Below, piece after piece: positions 7,943 through 17,514 of a stretch of DNA of 64,000 nucleotides (the stretch's first letter is position 1; every line of letters begins with the position of its first letter). The notes beneath the pieces were generated by a model. That model saw only the letters and a list, made by a program, of their open reading frames with translations, searched no databases and was not told the origin of the DNA. The translations under genes and the position numbers were made by a program. The stretch comes from Advenella sp. S44 (GTDB lineage: Bacteria > Pseudomonadota > Gammaproteobacteria > Burkholderiales > Burkholderiaceae_B), in the NCBI RefSeq assembly GCF_002810445.1, contig NZ_NEXS01000010.1, forward strand, positions 1-64,000, read 5' to 3'.

Positions 7943-9058
7943 ATGACTACAACAACGTTTACCCCTTGGGAAAACCCCATGGGCACAAATGGCTTTGAAT
8001 TTGTTGAATATACCGCACCCGACCCGGTGGCACTCGGAAAAGTGTTTGAGAGTTTGGGTTTTAAAGCCATTGCCAAACATCGCCATAAAGACGTCACGCT
8101 GTACCGCCAGGGTCAAATCAACTTCTTGATTAATGCTGAAAAAGACTCTTTTGCCCAGCGCTTTGCCCGCCTGCACGGGCCTTCGATCTGTGCCATCGCG
8201 TTCCGGGTGGACGATGCGACAAAGGCGTATAAGCGCGCCCTGGAGCTTGGCGCATGGGGCTTTGACTCGGGCAGCGGCCCGATGGAACTCAATATCCCTG
8301 CCATCAAGGGTATCGGAGATTCACTAATCTATCTGGTTGACCGCTGGAAAGGCAAGAGCGCCACTGGCGGGATCGGCGACATCAGCATCTACGACGTCGA
8401 CTTTGTCGCAATCGATGCGTCCACTGCAGAAGAGGATTCTCACTACACCGGCGCGGGCCTGGAGATCATCGATCACCTGACCCATAATGTGCACAAGGGC
8501 CGCATGGCCGAATGGGCCGAGTTTTACGAAAGGCTGTTCAACTTCCGCGAAGTGCGCTATTTCGACATCGAGGGCAAGGTGACCGGCGTCAAGTCCAAGG
8601 CCATGACCTCGCCTTGCGGCAAGATCCGTATCCCGATCAATGAGGAAGGCACCGAAGAGAAAGGGCAGATTCAGGAGTATCTGGATATGTATCGTGGAGA
8701 AGGCATCCAGCATATTGCGCTGGGCACCAGCACTATTTACGACACTGTCGAGAACCTGGCCAAACGCGGGCTGCACTTTCTGGACACCCCCGATACCTAT
8801 TACGAATTGCTGGAAACCCGCTTGCCCGGGCACGGCGAAGATGTTGATCGCCTGAAGAAAAACCGCATTCTGCTCGATGGTGGCCCCAATAATGACCTGC
8901 TGCTGCAAATTTTCACCGAAAACCAGATTGGTCCAATTTTCTTTGAAATTATCCAGCGCAAAGGCAATGAAGGCTTCGGCGAAGGCAACTTCAAGGCACT
9001 TTTCGAATCCATCGAACTGGATCAGATGCGTCGCGGTGTGGTGCGCGCTGTTGAATAA
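7943..9058 (+). CDS. hppD: 4-hydroxyphenylpyruvate dioxygenase
   Basis: A 371-residue non-haem iron enzyme converting 4-hydroxyphenylpyruvate to homogentisate in tyrosine catabolism. Two vicinal-oxygen-chelate halves are visible. The iron ligands are His178 (IIDHLTHNV), His257 (GIQHIALGT) and Glu335 ([11 protein letters not shown]). The C-terminal gating region [14 protein letters not shown] is present. An excellent CAGGAGGA ribosome site precedes the ATG at 7943. The next homogentisate pathway genes (hmgA, fahA) are not in the window. Control is probably through the divergent Lrp-type gene. Confidence 0.97.
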   Translation: MTTTTFTPWENPMGTNGFEFVEYTAPDPVALGKVFESLGFKAIAKHRHKDVTLYRQGQINFLINAEKDSFAQRFARLHGPSICAIAFRVDDATKAYKRALELGAWGFDSGSGPMELNIPAIKGIGDSLIYLVDRWKGKSATGGIGDISIYDVDFVAIDASTAEEDSHYTGAGLEIIDHLTHNVHKGRMAEWAEFYERLFNFREVRYFDIEGKVTGVKSKAMTSPCGKIRIPINEEGTEEKGQIQEYLDMYRGEGIQHIALGTSTIYDTVENLAKRGLHFLDTPDTYYELLETRLPGHGEDVDRLKKNRILLDGGPNNDLLLQIFTENQIGPIFFEIIQRKGNEGFGEGNFKALFESIELDQMRRGVVRAVE

Positions 9059-9195
9059 GCGTGAGGCAATAGTGCGGTCGGATCAGCGCTGTTGAATCAA
9101 AAGCAGTGAAATAGACGCTGTGGAATAAATACCGCGGAATAAATACCGCAAAATAAACATGATCTAAAAACGCAGTGCGATTAGCGCTGTTGAAT
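9045..9195. repeat. Short iterated repeats at the hppD 3' end
   Basis: The 12-mer GCGCTGTTGAAT occurs at 9045-9056 (the last hppD codons), 9086-9097 and 9184-9195, with a degenerate copy near 9114. A 14-mer GGAATAAATACCGC is exactly doubled at 9122-9135 and 9136-9149. The pattern looks like repeated slippage duplication of the gene's end. There is no coding potential. Confidence 0.7.
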
Positions 9196-9221
9196 GAGGC
9201 GTCAATAAATGACGCCTCATT
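9193..9221. terminator. Hairpin between convergent hppD and msrA
   Basis: A perfect 12-bp stem (AATGAGGCGTCA / TGACGCCTCATT) closes a 5-base loop. It lies between two converging genes. It lacks a U-tract on either strand, so it may act as a bidirectional terminator or 3'-end stabiliser. Confidence 0.6.
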
Positions 9222-9266
9222 GCTCATAGCAATAGCCCGCTTACTAATCAGCCACTGGCGTTCAAT

Positions 9267-9803
9267 CTAAGAATTAAGCTTGTCCGAATGACGTTTTTTG
9301 AATTTTTCCACTTTGGGCGAGATCACAAATGCGCAATACGACTGGTTCGGATGCTGGCTGAAGTAATCGTCGTGATAGCTCTCCGCTGGCCAGAACGGCG
9401 CCGCCGGCAGCAATTTCGTCACGATAGGATCAGCAAAATCAGCCTGTCGCTCGCCAACTACGCGCGTTGCGGTTTCTTTTTGCTCGTCTGACTGCCAAAA
9501 AATGGCAGAGGCGTACTGCGGACCGACATCGTTCCCTTGGCGGTCAGGGGTGGTCGGATCATGGGTATCAAAGAAAATCTCAAGCAGATCCTGGTAGCTG
9601 ATGACAATCGGGTCAAACTCGATCCGTATGACTTCAATATGGCCGGTGTCTTTACCACATACCTGTTCGTAAGTGGGATTTTGCACATGGCCGCCGCTAT
9701 AGCCCGACTGCACCGACAGAACGCCACGCAATTGCTGGAACACAGCCTCTGAGCACCAGAAGCAACCACTGCCCAGTACCGCGATTTCAGTTTGATTTGC
9801 CAC
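9267..9803 (-). CDS. msrA: Peptide methionine-S-sulfoxide reductase MsrA
   Basis: About 178 residues from a GTG start at 9803, which has AAAGGTG just upstream. An in-frame ATG at 9887 would add 28 residues unlike the family. The active-site motif GSGCFWCSEA has catalytic Cys14, and YHDDYFSQHPNQSYC is the conserved C-terminal block. The enzyme repairs oxidised methionine (S epimer) in the cytosol using thioredoxin. It converges on hppD. Confidence 0.93.
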   Translation of the reverse strand: MANQTEIAVLGSGCFWCSEAVFQQLRGVLSVQSGYSGGHVQNPTYEQVCGKDTGHIEVIRIEFDPIVISYQDLLEIFFDTHDPTTPDRQGNDVGPQYASAIFWQSDEQKETATRVVGERQADFADPIVTKLLPAAPFWPAESYHDDYFSQHPNQSYCAFVISPKVEKFKKRHSDKLNS

Positions 9804-10074
9804 AATATTCACCTTTAAAAAAAGCCGTCCAGAAAGGCTGCACGCTGCCGGTATGGTGGTGGGCAGCGCCGCGCCCATGTCTGGCATTCACCGAACAAAC
9901 GGTTGTGGACCAGACCCTGATTTTCATCAGGTCATTTCCCCCGAGCAATGTGCGCAAAAAAAGTCATACGGCGCATATCTGTACTTTTCAACTGCAATAT
10001 TTAATTGGCCACACACAATGCGCAAACAAGCAGTAAAAATTTCAAGCCCTCACCCCGATTCCGGCTCACTTGTC

Positions 10075-10416
10075 TTACTGCTGGCTGGCCAGGGACAGTA
10101 TCCAGGAGGCCATGGCTGTCGCCTCCTCTTCGGTCACTTGCGGCTGGGCGGGCATAGGCACAGCTCCCCACCGGCCCCGGCCCCCATTGCGGATACTATT
10201 GGCCAAGTACCCGACCATTTCATCGCCGCCAGCCTTGTACCTGTCGGCGATTGCAACAAACGGCGGCCCCACCCGCGTTCTGTCCACCTGGTGACAGCCC
10301 ATGCAGATATTTTCCTTTGCCAATTGCGGTCCGTCGGTCAAGGCCTGAGCGCTGGCAGATGTTATGTTGACTGCAATAAATGCCAAACAGGCGAGAATCT
10401 GTTTCCCTGACACCAC
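10075..10416 (-). CDS. Small periplasmic class I cytochrome c
   Basis: A 113-residue protein with a signal peptide (about residues 1-23, cleavage near SASAQA). A single haem-attachment motif CMGCH lies at 38-42, and the probable distal methionine ligand is Met88 in AVPMPAQ. The size and the WILSL C-terminal helix fit the cytochrome c551/c552 group of soluble electron carriers. The start is one of two adjacent GTG codons (10416 or 10413) behind AAAAAGG. It is a monocistronic gene divergent from lgt, and the redox partner is unknown. Confidence 0.9.
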   Translation of the reverse strand: MVSGKQILACLAFIAVNITSASAQALTDGPQLAKENICMGCHQVDRTRVGPPFVAIADRYKAGGDEMVGYLANSIRNGGRGRWGAVPMPAQPQVTEEEATAMASWILSLASQQ

Positions 10417-10524
10417 GGTAACCTTTTTAGTATTAACAATTAACTTGCGTTTATTTTACCCGACCAAGCACAAAGCGTTGGCGCGCCTTTATACTTTCCA
10501 TTTCATTGTCGCTTTTTGGTATTT

Positions 10525-11319
10525 ATGATCGCTTATCCCCAATTCAATCCGATTGCACTCGAAATCGGCCCCGTTAAGATTCATTGGTACGGCCTGATGT
10601 ATGTGGCCGCGTTCGCATTGCTGTGGATCCTTGGCAGGTATCGGATCAAGAAAGGAATGCACCGGCTAACCGTTAGCGAATTTGAAGACCTGATTTTCTA
10701 CGGCGTGATGGGCGTGGTGGCAGGCGGGCGCCTGGGCTATGTACTGTTCTATCAGCCGGCCTATTATTTTTCCAACCCCCTGCATATTTTTTCAGTGTGG
10801 GATGGCGGCATGTCATTCCATGGCGGGCTGCTTGGCGTGCTGGTTGTGCTTTACCTCTTCGCACGCAAAAAAGGCATGACGTTTTTCGAGGTGTCCGACT
10901 TTATTGCGCCGCTGGTGCCCCCTGGGCTGGCCATGGGCCGCATCGGTAACTTTATTAATGGCGAACTGTGGGGACGCCCGTCCGATCTGCCCTGGGCCAT
11001 GATATTCCCGCAAGGCGGACCCATTGCACGGCATCCGTCCCAGCTTTACGAAATGCTGGCCGAAGGCGTGCTTCTGTTTGCTGTTGTATGGATATTTTCG
11101 TCCCGGAAACGCTGGGTCGGTCAAACCAGCGCTGTCTTTATGGTGGGCTATGGCCTGGCCCGGTTCTTCGTGGAGTACACACGTGAACCGGACAGCTTCC
11201 TGGGCACCCTCAGTCTGGGACTGTCCATGGGTCAATGGCTGTCATTGCCCATGATCTTAGCGGGTATCGCGATCTTTATTTGGGCAACAAAAAGATCTCT
11301 CCCTCCATCGACAACGTAA
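10525..11319 (+). CDS. lgt: Prolipoprotein diacylglyceryl transferase
   Basis: A 264-residue inner-membrane enzyme that transfers diacylglycerol from phosphatidylglycerol to the lipobox cysteine of prolipoproteins, including Pal and the outer-membrane factor encoded in this window. It has seven hydrophobic helices. The Lgt signature [15 protein letters not shown] is intact and the conserved HPSQLYE follows. The ATG at 10525 is used; the alternative TTG at 10516 adds only three residues. Its 3' end overlaps the convergent SIMPL gene by 44 bp. Confidence 0.96.
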   Translation: MIAYPQFNPIALEIGPVKIHWYGLMYVAAFALLWILGRYRIKKGMHRLTVSEFEDLIFYGVMGVVAGGRLGYVLFYQPAYYFSNPLHIFSVWDGGMSFHGGLLGVLVVLYLFARKKGMTFFEVSDFIAPLVPPGLAMGRIGNFINGELWGRPSDLPWAMIFPQGGPIARHPSQLYEMLAEGVLLFAVVWIFSSRKRWVGQTSAVFMVGYGLARFFVEYTREPDSFLGTLSLGLSMGQWLSLPMILAGIAIFIWATKRSLPPSTT

Positions 11320-12079
11320 CGGTTTCCTTGCCGGCCTCAATGGCGGGGCCGGCTTTGCCCGCACTCATCGCCATCACGCGTGGCTGGTAGCTCTCGGGTC
11401 GTCCCACATCTCCCAGCCGCAAGGACTTGATACGGTAGTCGCCAAATTCCAAAGCGGCCACCGCCTCTCGGGCACGGGTTTTGAACGCATTGGTGGTGGC
11501 GGCAAGCAATCGTTTTTCTATGACTTCGCGCGCTTGGCGCGATAGCGAAAAGCGAATGCCATCCAGCGCCATATCCTGATCAACCTCAGCGGCAAACTGA
11601 CTGGCTTTTTCCATCTCCTTGGAAGTGATGAGCAATTGGCCGCGGGCAACCCAGATACCGCCAGCATCGTCCGCTGTGTTGTCATCTTTGGCATCGCCCC
11701 CTCTGGCTGTTACTGGCTGTTTGGGGCGGTCATTGTCCCGCTCAAACCACACCTGGTAAGAACCGGTACGCACTTCCAGCGCCTTGTCGGCCTTGGCTTT
11801 ATCCCGAACCTTGTTCATGGCTTCATTGACACTGCGCGACAATTCAACCTGGTTTTCGCCCCGCAATTCGCGGGTCAGCGTCAGCGTGACCGTATCCTGA
11901 GCCACTGTCTCGGATGCAGACGCGCTTAGCGCCAACGTTGGATCGCTTGACTGTGCCGTGTTTGTATTCGTTGCCGTCTGCGCGTGTACGGCGGTGGCCG
12001 ACATCGCTGCGCCACCGAGCGCAAGTATCGCGATCAAGGTTGCTTTGGATAAAAATGCCTGGGGAAAAGTGCGTTGCAT
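11276..12079 (-). CDS. SIMPL-domain (DUF541) periplasmic protein
   Basis: A 267-residue protein with a signal peptide (residues 1-34, cleavage after AVHAQ) followed by one SIMPL domain (about 45-260). Recognisable blocks are [18 protein letters not shown] and a C-terminal [23 protein letters not shown] proteins are exported and of poorly defined function; some affect oxidative stress or outer-membrane behaviour. The gene begins 12 bp beyond the 6S RNA terminator and its 3' end overlaps lgt on the other strand. Confidence 0.85.
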   Translation of the reverse strand: MQRTFPQAFLSKATLIAILALGGAAMSATAVHAQTATNTNTAQSSDPTLALSASASETVAQDTVTLTLTRELRGENQVELSRSVNEAMNKVRDKAKADKALEVRTGSYQVWFERDNDRPKQPVTARGGDAKDDNTADDAGGIWVARGQLLITSKEMEKASQFAAEVDQDMALDGIRFSLSRQAREVIEKRLLAATTNAFKTRAREAVAALEFGDYRIKSLRLGDVGRPESYQPRVMAMSAGKAGPAIEAGKETVTLSMEGEIFLLPK

Positions 12080-12090
12080 TGCGCGACTCC

Positions 12091-12122
12091 AAAAAAAAAA
12101 CGAGCCATCACAGCTCGTTTTG
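12091..12122 (-). terminator. Rho-independent terminator of 6S RNA
   Basis: Read on the minus strand, a stem of AAAACGAGC with GCTCGTTTT around a 7-base loop runs into a run of ten T. It lies directly downstream of the 6S RNA gene and just before the SIMPL gene start, so it should end the RNA transcript and insulate the SIMPL gene. Confidence 0.85.
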
Positions 12123-12139
12123 TAGGAAATAATGGCCCC

Positions 12140-12340
12140 GCTTGTACCGTCTAGGCTGGCACCTCGAACCTTTCAGTTCAAAGTTGGTTGCCTTCAACAG
12201 AGCTTCGGGTTCATCTGACTAGAGACGATCACACCCACTCCGTAATCCAGCGACCGATGCCATAAGCATAGGTAAGAGATGTAAAGCCAAGTCACGTATA
12301 CAGCAGGGACAAACTGGTTAGGCTCAACTGTACAGAAAAA
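12140..12340 (-). ncRNA. ssrS: 6S RNA
   Basis: The roughly 200-base intergenic segment downstream of zapA shows 6S features on the minus strand. A closing helix forms from TGTAC near 12334-12330 and GTACA near 12147-12143. The 5' arm contains GTTGAGCCTAACCAG. The 3' arm contains TTGAACTGAAAGGTTCGAGG and GCCAGCC, resembling the conserved 3' part of enterobacterial 6S RNA. The position next to zapA is conserved across proteobacteria. 6S RNA mimics an open promoter and holds sigma70 polymerase in stationary phase. A strong terminator follows. The exact ends are estimates. Confidence 0.85.
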
Positions 12341-12366
12341 TAAGAGACAGTTAAACCCCGAATGCG

Positions 12367-12681
12367 TTAAAGTTTTTTCAATTCGTTAAGGCCGGAGTCC
12401 AGTAACGTATTGAGTTCCTCTATCTTACTCTTGAAATCTCCATATTGCATGCCACCGAAGCCTTCATCGCTAGATTTAACAGATAGAAGATCAGATGCCA
12501 TTTGAATGCAGGCCATGACAGCAATTCGTTCGTTGCTGGCAGAGGTCATGCCGCCTGAACCCTTGATTTTAAGCATGAGGTGATCTGCAAGCTTGACGGC
12601 AGCAAGCAGCTTCTGTTTTTCTTCAGGATTGCATGCCAGGGAAAAATCGCGCCCTAAAATAGAGACATCTATGCGTTCCAT
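12367..12681 (-). CDS. zapA: Cell division protein ZapA
   Basis: A 104-residue protein with the ZapA fold: an N-terminal MERIDVSILGRDFSLAC head that binds FtsZ, then helices ending in a C-terminal coiled coil (FKSKIEELNTLLDSGLNEL). It promotes FtsZ filament bundling at the Z-ring. Its ATG overlaps the stop codon of the upstream coiled-coil gene by one base (TAATG), so translation is probably coupled. The 6S RNA gene follows, as in many proteobacteria. Confidence 0.95.
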   Translation of the reverse strand: MERIDVSILGRDFSLACNPEEKQKLLAAVKLADHLMLKIKGSGGMTSASNERIAVMACIQMASDLLSVKSSDEGFGGMQYGDFKSKIEELNTLLDSGLNELKKL

Positions 12682-13094
12682 TAGTTTACTCCTTCTGACG
12701 CATTGCCGGGCAGATTTGCCAGGACGCGTTCCACTTTTTCGCGCGCGGTCCGGGCACTTTCTTTCAGGGCGTTGGCCTCATTCTTGGCTGAAGCCAGTTG
12801 CTGCTTGACACTTTGCAGTTCGGCCGTCGTGCCTTCCAGTGTCTGACGCAACTGGACGTTTTCGGCCTGAGCCTGTTCCCGGATACCATTGACTTCGGTC
12901 TCGTGATTGGCGAGACGCTCGCTGATTGACTTGAATTGCTCTTCCCGCTCTTGCAGCAGGGTTTGCAACTCAGCCCGGCCGCCTTCGGCCTGTTTAAGTC
13001 TGGCCGCCAGGGATTCCCGTTCTGAAGCAAGCTGTTTCGTAAGCTGAACCAGCTGCCCGATACGGACAGCTACTTGATCTAAATCCTGAAGCAT
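12681..13094 (-). CDS. Coiled-coil protein, ZapB-like partner of ZapA
   Basis: A 137-residue, almost wholly helical heptad protein (about residues 5-125, rich in Leu, Gln, Glu and Ala) with no transmembrane segment. It is translationally coupled to zapA. The position and coiled-coil nature fit the short ZapB-type division proteins that co-occur with zapA in betaproteobacteria, but it is longer than E. coli ZapB (81 residues) and no residue signature confirms orthology. The role at the Z-ring is inferred. Confidence 0.8.
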   Translation of the reverse strand: MLQDLDQVAVRIGQLVQLTKQLASERESLAARLKQAEGGRAELQTLLQEREEQFKSISERLANHETEVNGIREQAQAENVQLRQTLEGTTAELQSVKQQLASAKNEANALKESARTAREKVERVLANLPGNASEGVN

Positions 13095-13265
13095 AGTGGT
13101 ATCACGTTCTCAAAATATGCGGGCACGCTTACGATGCAGTGCACACGGATTTAATTAAATGAGATTGAATTTTACCTGTTCTGAGCCATATTTCCAAAAA
13201 ATAGACACAAACAGGTACTATTTACGTTCTATTACCATTCACTTCCTTTTCGTTCAGGTGCACGC

Positions 13266-14177
13266 ATGGCTTCAATTACAGATAAACAGTACGATTCGGT
13301 CCCGGCAAAAAAAGTCGCATTTATTGGTTTAGGTGTGATGGGTTTTCCGATGGCGGGCCATCTGGCCCGTGCCGGCCATGATGTCACCGTGTATAACCGT
13401 ACCGCCAGCAAAAGCGATAACTGGGTCAGTGAATTTGGCGGCCGCAGCGCCGCTACGCCGGCAGCGGCAGCAAAGGGCGCCGACATTGTGTTTTGCTGCG
13501 TCGGTAACGACAACGATTTGCGCAGCGTCACCACCGCTGCCGACGGTGCCTTCCATGGCATGGAACCGGGCGCAGTCTTTGTCGATCACACCACTGCCTC
13601 TGCCGACGTGGCGCGGGAGCTGGCGGCGGCCGCCCAAGCAGGTCAATTCAACTTTATTGACGCACCGGTATCCGGCGGCCAGGCCGGAGCGGTAGGCGGC
13701 GTGCTGACCGTCATGTGTGGTGGCGAACCCGAAGTATTTGAAAGAATCAAGCCTGTAGCTGGTCATTTTGCGCGCGCCGTCACGCTATTGGGAGAACATG
13801 GCGCCGGGCAACTGGCCAAGATGGTCAACCAGATCTGCATTGCCGGGCTGGTACAGGGGCTGTCTGAAGCCATTGCTTTTGGCCTGCGCGCCAACCTGGA
13901 TATGAATGCCGTTCTGGATGTCATCAGCAAGGGCGCCGCCCAGAGCTGGCAAATGGAAAACCGTGGCAAAACCATGGTGGAGGGACAATTTGACTTTGGT
14001 TTCGCCGTCGACTGGATGCGCAAGGATCTTGGCCTGGTCCTGGACGAGGCCAAGCGCAACGGGTCGCTACTGCCCGTTACCGCCCTGGTCGACCAATTCT
14101 ATGCCGAAGTGCAGCAAAACGGCGGCCAGCGCTGGGATACCTCCAGCTTGATCACCCGACTGACACCGCGCAAATAG
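13266..14177 (+). CDS. NAD(P)-dependent beta-hydroxyacid dehydrogenase (3-hydroxyisobutyrate dehydrogenase-like)
   Basis: A 303-residue soluble enzyme. The N-terminal Rossmann motif GLGVMGFPMAGHLARAG (21-37) binds the dinucleotide. The substrate-binding block DAPVSGGQAGA (132-142) is intact, and the catalytic Lys185 sits in GAGQLAKMVNQ. Asn44-Arg45 after the second strand (VYNRTASK) suggests NADP preference. The family oxidises or reduces 3-hydroxyisobutyrate, tartronate semialdehyde and similar acids. No pathway partners adjoin, so the substrate is open. Confidence 0.9.
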   Translation: MASITDKQYDSVPAKKVAFIGLGVMGFPMAGHLARAGHDVTVYNRTASKSDNWVSEFGGRSAATPAAAAKGADIVFCCVGNDNDLRSVTTAADGAFHGMEPGAVFVDHTTASADVARELAAAAQAGQFNFIDAPVSGGQAGAVGGVLTVMCGGEPEVFERIKPVAGHFARAVTLLGEHGAGQLAKMVNQICIAGLVQGLSEAIAFGLRANLDMNAVLDVISKGAAQSWQMENRGKTMVEGQFDFGFAVDWMRKDLGLVLDEAKRNGSLLPVTALVDQFYAEVQQNGGQRWDTSSLITRLTPRK

Positions 14178-14405
14178 ACAATAATTTCGCACTTTCAGGG
14201 AGTCGGGCCAAGATGCAAAATCTGCCAGGCTGGCCCGCCAGGCTTAAATATGCGGGCCCATTCCCATGTCGGCCCTTTTCTGCTCACCTCGCCAGCCTCT
14301 GATCCGCCGTTAGATAACGGTCGCAAGCAGTCAGGCGAGAGCCTAGTGCGCCCGTCTTTCTGCCGGGGCGCCTGGCATGCACAGTGAATTGACGCAGTAA
14401 ATTAA

Positions 14406-15236
14406 CTAACGGGTGACGAGCAACGTCTTGACGCGATCGGTCTGAACGCTGCTGTCGGCGTTGCGGACACGACCCTTGCGGCCATGGCGTGGCGCCTGCT
14501 TTTTCGCTGTCGCTTGCGCGGCACGGGGCTGGCCGGCGTCAAAGCTGCGCTTGGCGCCGGAATTGCCATTGGGTCTGCCCGAAACAACAGGTCGGGCTCC
14601 CTGCGGAAAATCGCCGTTGGCGGTGACCAGGGCCGTAGCGTCGCCGCGAACCTGGTTAGCGATCTTGCCCTTGTTAATGTTTGCCGCCTCTTTTGCGTGC
14701 GTATTTTTGCGCGGCACGGACCCGCCCCCGTTACGCTGGCGCAGAAAACGCGACTCTCCCGGACGGCGAAACAGGATATCGGACAATTCCTTTAGCGCAC
14801 GATGGTATACATCACGCTTGAATTCGATGACAACATCGAGCGGCACCCAATAGGTATGCCAGCGCCAAGCGTCAAATTCCGGGTGATGCGTGGCCCGCAG
14901 GCTGACATCAGTATCCTTACCCACCAGGCGCAACAGGAACCAGATCTGCTTCTGTCCCTTATAATGCCCACGTGAGTCTCGTCTGACAAAGTTATCAGGT
15001 ACGTTGTAGCGTAACCAATCTCGTGTTCGACCTAATATTCGTACATGCTCGGGCTTAAGACCCACTTCCTCCTGAAGTTCTCGATACATGGCCTGAACAG
15101 GCGTTTCGCCATATTTGATACCACCTTGCGGAAACTGCCAGGAATGTTCTCGAATTCTTTTGCCCCAAAAGACCTCATTCTTCTGGTTTACGAGGATAAT
15201 ACCAACATTAGGACGGTAGCCTTCGCGATCAAGCAT
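14406..15236 (-). CDS. rppH: RNA pyrophosphohydrolase RppH with basic C-terminal tail
   Basis: A 276-residue protein. Residues 1-160 are the Nudix domain, with a complete Nudix box at 38-60 ([20 protein letters not shown]). The N-terminus [17 protein letters not shown] and the WQFPQGG motif are diagnostic of RppH, which removes pyrophosphate from mRNA 5' ends to start decay. Residues 165-276 form a disordered, Lys/Arg/Ala/Gly-rich tail absent from the enterobacterial enzyme; such tails are known in betaproteobacteria and may bind RNA (inference). It is divergent from proS with 63 bp between starts. Confidence 0.93.
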   Translation of the reverse strand: MLDREGYRPNVGIILVNQKNEVFWGKRIREHSWQFPQGGIKYGETPVQAMYRELQEEVGLKPEHVRILGRTRDWLRYNVPDNFVRRDSRGHYKGQKQIWFLLRLVGKDTDVSLRATHHPEFDAWRWHTYWVPLDVVIEFKRDVYHRALKELSDILFRRPGESRFLRQRNGGGSVPRKNTHAKEAANINKGKIANQVRGDATALVTANGDFPQGARPVVSGRPNGNSGAKRSFDAGQPRAAQATAKKQAPRHGRKGRVRNADSSVQTDRVKTLLVTR

Positions 15237-15299
15237 GCGGCCACTCCCATTTTTAAATACAATTGTCTTTGATTATACGTATCAATTGAACCGGTAGCC

Positions 15300-17042
15300 A
15301 TGTTAGCCTCAAAATTTCATCTAAATACTTTAAAAGAAGCCCCTGCAGAAGCAGAAATCATCAGTCATCAGCTCATGACACGTGCCGGCATGATCCGTAA
15401 GCACGCCGGTGGTATCTACACTTATATGCCGCTGGCCCTCAAAACCCTGCGCAAGGTCGAGAACATCGTGCGCGAAGAAATGAACAACGCCGGCGCCATC
15501 GAGCTGCTCATGCCGGTAGTTCAGCCTGCCGAGCTCTGGATGGAATCCGGCCGCTGGGTCCAATATGGCGCCGAATTGATGCGCATAAAGGACCGGCACC
15601 AGCGCGATTTCGTGCTTCAGCCCACCTCCGAGGAAGTGGTCACCGATATCGCCCGCAATGAAATTCACAGTTGGCGCCAGCTACCCGTGAATTTCTATCA
15701 CATTCAGACAAAATTCCGGGACGAACGCCGGCCCCGATTCGGCCTGATGCGCGGTCGCGAATTTACCATGAAGGACGCCTATTCGTTTGACCGCGACGCC
15801 GTCTCGGCTCAGGCCAGCTACGACGCCATGTATGACGCTTATGTGCGAATTTTTTCCCGACTGGGCCTGACCTTCCGTGCGGTGGCTGCCGACACAGGCT
15901 CGATCGGCGGCGACCGCAGCCACGAATTCCAGGTTATTGCCGATACCGGCGAAGACTTGATTGTCTTTAATCCCGAGTCCCAGTACGCAGCCAATATTGA
16001 ACTGGCCGACGCTCCTTGCCTGCTGGCTTCGCGCGCCGCTCCCGCCGAACAATTGCGGGAAGTGGCCACGCCCAACGCCAATAAATGCGAGATTGTGGCG
16101 CAGCAGTTAAATGTCAGCCTGGAAAAGACCGTCAAGTCAGTAGTATTTATGACCACACCCAAAGAGGGTGCCGGCCAGTTATGGCTACTGATGGTTCGTG
16201 GCGATCATGAAGTCAATGAGATCAAAATCGGCAAACTGCCTGCGTTCAAGCACGGTTACCGGATGGCGACCGAAGAAGAAATCATGGAATATTTCGGCTC
16301 CAAGCCAGGTTTCCTGGGACCGGTCAAACCCGTCAAGGACATTCACCTGCTTGCCGATCTGACCGTTGCCAATATGTCCGATTTCATCTGTGGTGCCAAT
16401 CGCGAAGATTACCACTACGCCGGCGTCAACTGGGGACGTGACTTGCCCGAGCCCGAGGTTGCAGACCTGCGTAACGTTGTCGAAGGTGATCCTGCCACCG
16501 ACGGTCCGGGCAAACTGGCGATCCAGCGCGGCATCGAAGTCGGTCACGTGTTCTTTCTGGGCGACAAGTACTCCGAAACGCTCAAAGCCACTTTCTTGAA
16601 CGAGCAAGGGAAACCTGAACCATTGCAAATGGGTTGCTACGGTATCGGCATCAGCCGCATTATCGCCGCTGCAATTGAACAGAACCACGACGACAAGGGC
16701 ATCATTTGGCCGATTGCCATGGCTCCGTTTGAAGTGGTCATCTGCCCTATCGGCTGGAACAAGAGCGAAGCCGTCCAACAAGAAGCACAGCAACTATACG
16801 ACACGCTGTGCCAGGCCGGCATGGACGTCATTCTGGATGATAGAGATGTTCGTCCGGGGGTCATGTTTTCTGAGTGGGAACTGATAGGTGTTCCAATTCG
16901 TATCACAATTGGCGACCGCGGCCTCAAAGATGGTATCGTGGAATTACAGTCGCGCAGTTGGGCCCAAGGACAGAGAGTCCCTGTTGCAGAAATGTTAACA
17001 AGGATCAAATCCCTTTATGGCGAATTGAAAAACACGTTATGA
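15300..17042 (+). CDS. proS: Prolyl-tRNA synthetase
   Basis: A 580-residue class II synthetase of the bacterial type, charging tRNA(Pro). Motif 2 is seen in [17 protein letters not shown], followed by MKDAYSFD. Motif 3 is [18 protein letters not shown]. Between them lies the INS editing domain (about 225-405), and residues 470-575 form the anticodon-binding domain. Length and start match E. coli ProS (572). The Tol-Pal genes follow on the same strand. Confidence 0.98.
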   Translation: MLASKFHLNTLKEAPAEAEIISHQLMTRAGMIRKHAGGIYTYMPLALKTLRKVENIVREEMNNAGAIELLMPVVQPAELWMESGRWVQYGAELMRIKDRHQRDFVLQPTSEEVVTDIARNEIHSWRQLPVNFYHIQTKFRDERRPRFGLMRGREFTMKDAYSFDRDAVSAQASYDAMYDAYVRIFSRLGLTFRAVAADTGSIGGDRSHEFQVIADTGEDLIVFNPESQYAANIELADAPCLLASRAAPAEQLREVATPNANKCEIVAQQLNVSLEKTVKSVVFMTTPKEGAGQLWLLMVRGDHEVNEIKIGKLPAFKHGYRMATEEEIMEYFGSKPGFLGPVKPVKDIHLLADLTVANMSDFICGANREDYHYAGVNWGRDLPEPEVADLRNVVEGDPATDGPGKLAIQRGIEVGHVFFLGDKYSETLKATFLNEQGKPEPLQMGCYGIGISRIIAAAIEQNHDDKGIIWPIAMAPFEVVICPIGWNKSEAVQQEAQQLYDTLCQAGMDVILDDRDVRPGVMFSEWELIGVPIRITIGDRGLKDGIVELQSRSWAQGQRVPVAEMLTRIKSLYGELKNTL

Positions 17043-17095
17043 TTTCGTGATTTTCCTGGGTTTTTACATTTTCCGGTTGTATTGCAAGGTCTGAT

Positions 17096-17509
17096 TTGTT
17101 GGAAAATTCATTTCATTTTCCCGTTCGCGTTTATTACGAAGATACCGACGCGGGTGGCGTGGTTTTTTATGCCAATTACCTGAAATTCTTCGAACGCGCA
17201 CGCACCGAGTGGCTCCGCCATCTCGGCGTCAGTCAGACTGCGCTGGCAGACAGCGACAGGTTGATATTCATCGTGGTCAGCACACAATTGCGTTACCGGT
17301 TGCCGGCGCGTCTGGACGACCTGTTGGCAATAAACAGCCGAATAACCAAAATGGGCGCTGCGTCAGTCCATTTTGAGCAAGTAGCAGAACGCGATGGCAT
17401 CCGGCTGGTAGAAAGCCAGATTCAGGTATGCTGTGTAAATGCGGACACATTTCGTCCCGCATCCATTCCGACGCCTATCCGACAACTATTTCCTTTCGTG
17501 CAGGACTAG
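17096..17509 (+). CDS. ybgC: Tol-Pal-associated acyl-CoA thioesterase YbgC
   Basis: A 137-residue 4-hydroxybenzoyl-CoA-thioesterase-like hotdog protein. The active-site block YYEDTDAGGVVFYANYLKFF contains the catalytic Asp. It hydrolyses acyl-CoA or acyl-ACP and is regularly the first gene of the tol-pal operon. The start is a TTG (17096, or the next codon at 17099) behind AAGGT; no ATG is available before the conserved fold begins. Five bases separate it from tolQ. Confidence 0.93.
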   Translation: MLENSFHFPVRVYYEDTDAGGVVFYANYLKFFERARTEWLRHLGVSQTALADSDRLIFIVVSTQLRYRLPARLDDLLAINSRITKMGAASVHFEQVAERDGIRLVESQIQVCCVNADTFRPASIPTPIRQLFPFVQD

Positions 17510-17514
17510 ATTTT

